This document shows, in pieces, positions 7,064 to 10,687 of a DNA stretch of 10,687 nucleotides. This stretch comes from DAOTVD01 sp034437075 (GTDB lineage: Bacteria > Chloroflexota > Anaerolineae > Aggregatilineales > J027): NCBI GenBank assembly GCA_034437075.1, contig DAOTVD010000257.1, positions 1 to 10,687 of the forward strand. Direction: 5' to 3'. Positions within the stretch are counted from its first letter, which is position 1. Each line of letters begins with the position of its first letter. Both the position numbers and the translations under genes were made by a program. Below the pieces are notes generated by a model. It did not search any database and had not been told where the DNA came from. It saw only the letters and a program-made list of their open reading frames with translations.

Positions 7064-7482
7064 ATGCTGAAGCTGCTTTACGCGCAGCGCCGCTTTATAC
7101 CGATGAGGTTGAGTATGTGGTGCTAAAACTGCCACCCCGCGCGATCACCATTGCAGCGGGCGTCGTGGCCGAAATTGGCGACCCCTTTGGCGCGCTGCTC
7201 GTCGATAAGGCCGAAGTCACGCTGGTGCTACCCGCCGAGATGGCCGATGAATTTGCGACACGCTTGCGGGATGCCGAGCGCACTGCGCCCTATCGGCTCA
7301 TCAGCTTCGATCTGGCCTTGCCGCCCGATCTGACCGGTTTTATGGCACTCGTGGCGGGGTTGTTGGCTGATGCGCAGATTTCGATTATCCCCTTGGGCGC
7401 ATATTCATACGATCATATTCTGGTGCCGGCGGGCGACTTCGCGCGGGCCTGGCAGACGATTGAGGAGTGGCAACGCACATGA
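7060..7482 (+). CDS. ACT-domain protein (ACT_7/CASTOR-like)
   Basis: The 140-residue product appears to consist of two ACT-like halves. The C-terminal half, about 85-136, is the clearest: FMALVAGLLADAQISIIPLGAY, then YDHILVPAGDFARAWQTIEEW, the pattern of the ACT_7 family. ACT domains bind amino acids or small ligands and act as sensors. This one stands alone, without an attached enzyme. I start it at ATG 7060, which overlaps the previous TGA as ATGA. A longer in-frame extension back to 6853 would lie wholly inside the hydrolase gene and is not protein-like. No strong Shine-Dalgarno precedes it, as expected for a coupled start. Its own stop overlaps the next ATG in the same way. The ligand is unknown; the neighbouring serine-kinase-like gene makes an amino acid plausible. 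Confidence 0.8.
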   Translation: MNAEAALRAAPLYTDEVEYVVLKLPPRAITIAAGVVAEIGDPFGALLVDKAEVTLVLPAEMADEFATRLRDAERTAPYRLISFDLALPPDLTGFMALVAGLLADAQISIIPLGAYSYDHILVPAGDFARAWQTIEEWQRT

Positions 7483-7850
7483 CAATCAACTTTTTTGCCC
7501 CGGATGATGTTCCGCAACCCCCTGATAAAATTAAAATTGAACGCTTGGCGGCGGAAGTGCAACCGGATCGTTGGCGGGTAACCATCAGCGTGGCTGTTAC
7601 GCCGTTTCAGGTGCGGCCCAATCTGGCGATTGTGTTGTTGCGGGACGTGCCAGCAGGTGAACCCGCGCAAGTTGTGGCTGATCTAAGCATTATCGAAACC
7701 ATGCACGCTACGATGGAATTCACCATGCATATCCGCCACGTGGATGATCCGCAAGGTGATTACGTGCTTAAGACGCGGCTGTATTACCAAGAAAATATCC
7801 ACGCGCCGCAGGATGAAAAGAGCATGATGGTGCAGGTGCCCCCGGCCTAA
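7479..7850 (+). CDS. Small conserved-type protein, predicted Ig-like beta-sandwich
   Basis: The 123-residue product has no catalytic motif that I recognise. It alternates hydrophobic and polar residues in several likely beta strands (RVTISVAVTPF, NLAIVLLRD, MEFTMHIRH, YVLKTRLYY) separated by short turns, as in Ig- or fibronectin-like sandwiches. It has no signal peptide, so despite this fold it should be cytoplasmic, perhaps as a binding partner. I chose ATG 7479, which overlaps the previous TGA (ATGA). An upstream in-frame GTG at 7467 lies within GAGGAG (7462-7467), the likely Shine-Dalgarno, and is less likely. It is the last gene of the operon. Its TAA shares bases with the stop of the convergent histidine-kinase gene, leaving no room for a terminator. 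Confidence 0.7.
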   Translation: MTINFFAPDDVPQPPDKIKIERLAAEVQPDRWRVTISVAVTPFQVRPNLAIVLLRDVPAGEPAQVVADLSIIETMHATMEFTMHIRHVDDPQGDYVLKTRLYYQENIHAPQDEKSMMVQVPPA

Positions 7851-9007
7851 TTCGCGCCTCGGATGGGCAACGCGAAGCTGAAAATCAGGCCATAGGCGGG
7901 GCTACTATCCGCGATGAGGTTTCCGCCGTGCAAGTTGACCAGTTCATAGGCAATCACCAAGCCGATGTCGTGGGTTTCGGGGCGCCGATCGTCGTCTTCG
8001 GGGTCCAGCCAGAACCGCTCGAACAAGCGCGGCAATAGAGAGGTCGGCAGGTGCAGGTCGGTATGTTGCACCATACAAGCGACGGCGGTTTCTTCGCGCC
8101 GGGCGGTGACGATCAGCGTACCAGGGGTACTCAGGCGCGTAAAATACGTGACCAGGTTGTTAAAGATGAGCTTCAAACGGCTGGCATCCCCCCGAATGAC
8201 GGGCAGCGGGCGCTGAATATCCGCGCGTAGGGCGAGCGGGGTATCTTCAATGAGGCGTCGCATGTCATTCAGCACTTCTTCAAATAGCGCGGGCAACGGC
8301 ACGAGCTCCGAGCGCATGTGCAATTGCCCGGCTTCCAGGCGCACCATGTCTAGCATGTTATTGAGCCGGTTGAGCAACATATAACCCGAGCTACGGATTG
8401 CGGATACATCTTCTTGCACTAGCAGGTTAATCTCCCCATCTAGGCCATCCAGGATGACATCCGAAAAGCCAATAATGGAATTGAGCGGTGTTCGTAAATC
8501 GTGGGATAAGCGCGACAGTAATTCGCCATTGTAAGCGACGCTATAGCGCATGCGTTCCGCTTCTGCGACAACGAGGTCCATAGTTTCTAGGTGTTGCAAC
8601 GCGGTGGCAACTTGTTGGGCTATGATGCTCACCGCCTGTTCGTCCTGGGTAGTCAGGGGTGTCTCTGCCCATAGCTGGATAACCCCTTGCAGGTGGATAC
8701 CGGAGCGTAAGGGCACCGCGAGTTCCTCCCCAGCCATGACGGGCGCGCTGTGGCGTAGAGCTTGGATCGGGAGCAAGACTTCATCTTCTAAATGCAAGGT
8801 GCGCGCCAGGTGAGCATTTGGCGTGGCAGCAGTGAGATAGAGCGTTTGGTTCTGGTCATCCAGCAGGTAGATGGCGACCTGGCGATAGCCCAAATGCGTG
8901 CTCAGGTCATCACAGGTCAGATGACATAAATCGGTCACATCTGTTAGGGGGGCCAGATGCGCCAAGATGGTCATAATCTGGGATAGGTGGTCATTATGAA
9001 CAGACAT
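7847..9007 (-). CDS. Soluble GAF histidine kinase with a degenerate ATP-binding domain
   Basis: The 386-residue protein has no membrane segment. A GAF sensor domain (about 10-140) and a short helical linker lead into a well-kept HisKA dimerisation domain with LSRLSHDLRTPLNSIIGF; the phospho-acceptor is H169. The ATP-binding domain (about 270-383) is poor. In the N-box, the Mg-binding Asn of NLxxNA is Y288 (NNLVTYF). In the G1 box, DxGxG reads H315-T-D-L-H319. In the G2 box, GxGLGL reads THDIGL (345-350). The flanking LFERFW, HGG and final strands are intact, so the reading frame is sound. It may be a pseudokinase that senses a ligand or accepts phosphate from another kinase. No response regulator lies beside it. 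GAGGAG stands 5 nt before the ATG. Family certain, loss of activity inferred. Confidence 0.87.
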   Translation of the reverse strand: MSVHNDHLSQIMTILAHLAPLTDVTDLCHLTCDDLSTHLGYRQVAIYLLDDQNQTLYLTAATPNAHLARTLHLEDEVLLPIQALRHSAPVMAGEELAVPLRSGIHLQGVIQLWAETPLTTQDEQAVSIIAQQVATALQHLETMDLVVAEAERMRYSVAYNGELLSRLSHDLRTPLNSIIGFSDVILDGLDGEINLLVQEDVSAIRSSGYMLLNRLNNMLDMVRLEAGQLHMRSELVPLPALFEEVLNDMRRLIEDTPLALRADIQRPLPVIRGDASRLKLIFNNLVTYFTRLSTPGTLIVTARREETAVACMVQHTDLHLPTSLLPRLFERFWLDPEDDDRRPETHDIGLVIAYELVNLHGGNLIADSSPAYGLIFSFALPIRGAN

Positions 9008-9033
9008 GGCAACTCCTCATTGGTATGTGCACG

Positions 9034-9063
9034 AATATAGCGCCGAGGGGGTGATTCTAACAA
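9034..9063 (-). promoter_or_regulatory. Sigma-70-type promoter for the histidine kinase gene
   Basis: On the minus strand, TTGTTA (complement of 9058-9063) and TATATT (complement of 9034-9039) are 18 nt apart, matching the -35 (4 of 6) and -10 (5 of 6) consensus. The predicted start of transcription, near 9027, gives a leader of about 20 nt that includes GAGGAG (complement of 9013-9018) before ATG 9007. Confidence 0.55.
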
Positions 9064-9082
9064 GTCGTTTAGATTTTTCAGT

Positions 9083-9088
9083 TACAAT
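9083..9088 (+). promoter_or_regulatory. -10-like element upstream of the Ser/Thr kinase gene
   Basis: TACAAT matches the -10 consensus at 5 of 6 positions. It would start transcription near 9095, about 25 nt before ATG 9120. The bases 16-18 nt upstream do not give a good -35. That position overlaps the -35 of the divergent promoter, so the two could compete. Confidence 0.35.
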
Positions 9089-9119
9089 CAAGGCCAGTGG
9101 AGCAGAATAAGGATGCAGA

Positions 9120-10472
9120 ATGGTTGCGAACACGGGCATTTCAAAACGCTATCACCGCCATGAGCGCATCGGCGAAGGGGGCATGGGTGAGATTTTCCGC
9201 GCCCAAGATACGCAAACCGGGGAGGATGTCGCGCTGAAAGTCCTGAAGGGGCAGCCTAGCGCAGAGTCTATGCAACGCTTTGCCCGGGAAGGACAAGCCT
9301 TGCGGCAACTCGACCACCCGAATATTGTCAAATTTTTAGATGCATTTGAAGATGACGGCCAACAGGTGTTGGTGTTGGAATACGTGCCGGGCGGCTCACT
9401 GCGTCAGTTACTCTCGCAACAAGGGCCATTGGGCGTGGAACAGACCCTGCGCATCAGCCTGGAACTTGCCGACGCGCTGAGCCGCGCGCATTTGTTGCAC
9501 ATTATCCACCGAGATATCAAGCCCGCGAATATTCTGCTGGCAGCGGATGGCACCCCTCGTCTGACCGATTTCGGTATTGCCTATATGGCCGACTCGCCGC
9601 GTATGACCGACACAGGCGCGACGGTCGGCACAATTGGTTATCTCAGCCCCGAAGCCTGCCGGGGGGAAACACTGGGCCCGGCGGCGGATATTTGGTCTTT
9701 TGGGATTGTCTTGTGGGAGATGCTCACGGGGCAGACCCCCTTCGAGGGGCGCAGCATTGCCGCTACGTTGAACGCAGTTCTTAGCGCGCCGTTGCCAGAT
9801 ATTACCCGCCTGCGGGATGATCTGCCACCAGGTTTGGTGCGCTTATTGATGCATATGCTGGATAAAGACCCAGCCCAACGCTTGAATAGTACGCGCCAGG
9901 TGGGCGCCAACATCGAAACCTTGCTGGCAGGGGATGACCCGACCTTGCATTTAGAGCGCCACCAAACGCCGCAACCGCGTTCGTCAACGACCCAACCAGC
10001 CCTTGACTTGCCCCGGCATAATTTGCCCGCACAGACCACGCCGTTCATCGGGCGCGAGACCGAACTGGCGACGGTCGCCGCGCAGTTGGGCGAGACGCGC
10101 TTGTTGACGCTGGTGGGGCCGGGTGGCATGGGCAAAACACGCCTAGCACTAGTCGCCGCCGAACAAGCGATAGATCATTACGCCGATGGGGTGTATTTTG
10201 TGGCGCTGGCGCCCTTGTCTTTGCCAGACAATATCATCAGCGCGATTGCCGATGCGATTGGCTATGAATTTTATGGTGCGTTGGCGCCAAACCAGCAATT
10301 GCAAGATTATCTGCGCGAAAAGAAAATGATGCTGGTGATGGACAATTTCGAGCATCTCATCCAGGCCGCGCCGCTGATGACGTTCAGCCCGATCTCAGTG
10401 CGCTGGCGCACGCCGCCCAACAACATTACAACCGGCTTTATAGGACTAATAGCGCATGATGACCCGAGATGA
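9120..10472 (+). CDS. Ser/Thr protein kinase fused to a truncated STAND ATPase
   Basis: Residues 11-270 form a complete Hanks-type kinase: glycine loop GEGGMG (18-23), K40, E57, catalytic loop HRDIKPAN (130-137, D132 and N137), DFG (150-152) and SPE (176-178). A polar linker (271-305) leads to a STAND/NB-ARC ATPase: PFIGRE (308-313), P-loop LVGPGGMGKT (331-340) and Walker B MMLVMDNFEH (D408). Such proteins (PknK- or MalT-like) normally continue past 900 residues with the rest of the ATPase and TPR-type repeats, and act as signal-responsive regulators. Here similarity ends at EHLIQAAPL (411-419), and 31 unconvincing residues follow to the stop. A better tail exists in another frame, so the gene looks deleted and frameshifted. 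There is no transmembrane segment. AAGGA lies 6 nt before the ATG. The kinase domain alone may still work. Confidence 0.87.
   Translation: MVANTGISKRYHRHERIGEGGMGEIFRAQDTQTGEDVALKVLKGQPSAESMQRFAREGQALRQLDHPNIVKFLDAFEDDGQQVLVLEYVPGGSLRQLLSQQGPLGVEQTLRISLELADALSRAHLLHIIHRDIKPANILLAADGTPRLTDFGIAYMADSPRMTDTGATVGTIGYLSPEACRGETLGPAADIWSFGIVLWEMLTGQTPFEGRSIAATLNAVLSAPLPDITRLRDDLPPGLVRLLMHMLDKDPAQRLNSTRQVGANIETLLAGDDPTLHLERHQTPQPRSSTTQPALDLPRHNLPAQTTPFIGRETELATVAAQLGETRLLTLVGPGGMGKTRLALVAAEQAIDHYADGVYFVALAPLSLPDNIISAIADAIGYEFYGALAPNQQLQDYLREKKMMLVMDNFEHLIQAAPLMTFSPISVRWRTPPNNITTGFIGLIAHDDPR
10376..10459 (+). pseudogene. Out-of-frame remnant of the kinase-STAND gene's original 3' end
   Basis: Read in the frame starting at 10376, this stretch encodes DDVQPDLSALAHAAQQ, then HYNRLYRTNSA and TGA at 10457-10459. 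It is Ala/Gln-rich and helical-looking, like the end of a TPR-type C-terminus. Its TGA overlaps the next gene's ATG as ATGA, the same junction seen twice in the 5487-7850 operon. The kinase frame instead gives an unnatural sequence here and runs 17 bp into the next gene. I infer that this is the authentic last segment, cut off by a deletion near 10374-10382. Confidence 0.55.
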
Positions 10473-10687
10473 ACAACGACAACTCTTACAGACGGCGCGC
10501 GTAATTGCTATGGTCGGGCATTCGGATAAGCCCAACCGCATAAGTTATCAGATTGCTCAAAAGCTACGCGGCTGGGGTTACACCGTCCATCCGGTGAATC
10601 CGCTTGTGCGCACGATTGATGGCCATGTGAGTTACCCCGCGCTCGCAGATGTGCCCGGTTCTATCGACATCGTGAGTGTCTTTCGTG
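10456..10687 (+). CDS. CoA-binding domain protein (YccU-like), 5' part
   Basis: The first 77 residues are present; the gene runs off the end of the window. ARVIAMVGHSDKPNRISY, then IAQKLRGWGYTVHPVNP, and YPALADVP followed by IDIVSVFR match the CoA_binding_2 family, a Rossmann-like fold of about 130-150 residues related to the CoA-binding part of succinyl-CoA synthetase. The GxS/P glycine turn (VGHSDKP) and the PVNP segment are the recognisable marks. These small proteins bind CoA; their cellular job is not well defined. Two ATGs stand in tandem (10456 and 10459). I prefer 10456: AGGA (10442-10445) lies 10 nt upstream, and it forms an ATGA overlap with the remnant tail of the preceding gene. 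It is probably co-transcribed with the kinase gene. Confidence 0.85.
   Translation, partial: MMTRDEQRQLLQTARVIAMVGHSDKPNRISYQIAQKLRGWGYTVHPVNPLVRTIDGHVSYPALADVPGSIDIVSVFR

Noticed and set aside
9638..10135. 165-codon minus-strand open frame opposite the Ser/Thr kinase
   Set aside because: Antisense to conserved kinase and P-loop motifs; its Arg/Ser/Val-rich product shows no recognisable domain.
1..10687. Search by eye for CRISPR arrays, insertion sequences, attachment sites, toxin-antitoxin pairs and anti-phage systems
   Set aside because: No regularly spaced repeats, transposase motifs, terminal inverted repeats with target duplications, or defence gene families were seen. The kinase-STAND fusion alone is not enough to call a defence system.

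Overview
The window is about 10.7 kb of compact bacterial chromosome. Intergenic gaps are short, ATGA start/stop overlaps recur, and convergent genes overlap at their stops. The gene style points to the phylum Chloroflexota, probably an Anaerolineae-like lineage: a secreted double-LysM protein with a glycosidase-like barrel, a Ser/Thr kinase fused to a STAND ATPase, a soluble GAF histidine kinase and small beta-sandwich proteins. This is inferred from gene style, not from a marker gene. I see no rRNA, convincing tRNA, CRISPR array, transposase or phage gene.

Layout. (1) 1-183: C-terminal end of an FHA-domain protein. (2) 184-324: a non-coding leader holding a hairpin/T-tract and competing helices just upstream of lon. 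(3) 325-2817: lon, an ATP-dependent protease, followed 44 nt later by a large isochorismatase-family (nicotinamidase-like) hydrolase at 2862-3788. (4) 3777-5321, minus strand: a secreted LysM-LysM-(beta/alpha)8 protein that overlaps the hydrolase tail-to-tail. (5) 5487-7850, plus strand: a tight four-gene operon with a ParB/Srx-fold protein resembling the free serine kinases SbnI/SerK, an alpha/beta hydrolase, an ACT-domain protein and a small predicted beta-sandwich protein. The last three are joined by ATGA overlaps. (6) 7847-9007, minus strand: a GAF histidine kinase whose stop overlaps the operon's last stop. (7) 9120-10472: a Ser/Thr kinase fused to the start of a STAND NTPase that stops abruptly. 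(8) 10456-end: start of a CoA-binding-domain protein.

Four points stand out. The lon leader looks like an attenuator. The LysM protein appears to have lost both catalytic glutamates of its glycosidase-like barrel. The histidine kinase keeps its phospho-acceptor His but has lost the key residues of its ATP-binding domain. The kinase-STAND gene appears to have lost most of its 3' half through a frame-changing deletion, because a protein-like tail in another frame ends in an ATGA overlap with the next gene.

Functionally the window mixes protein quality control (lon), signalling by phosphorylation (FHA, STPK and a histidine-kinase-like protein), an envelope protein, and a possible amino-acid-linked operon (serine-kinase-like plus ACT sensor). 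I do not see a complete new defence or mobile system. The operon and the two pseudoenzyme-like proteins are the best candidates for undescribed biology.
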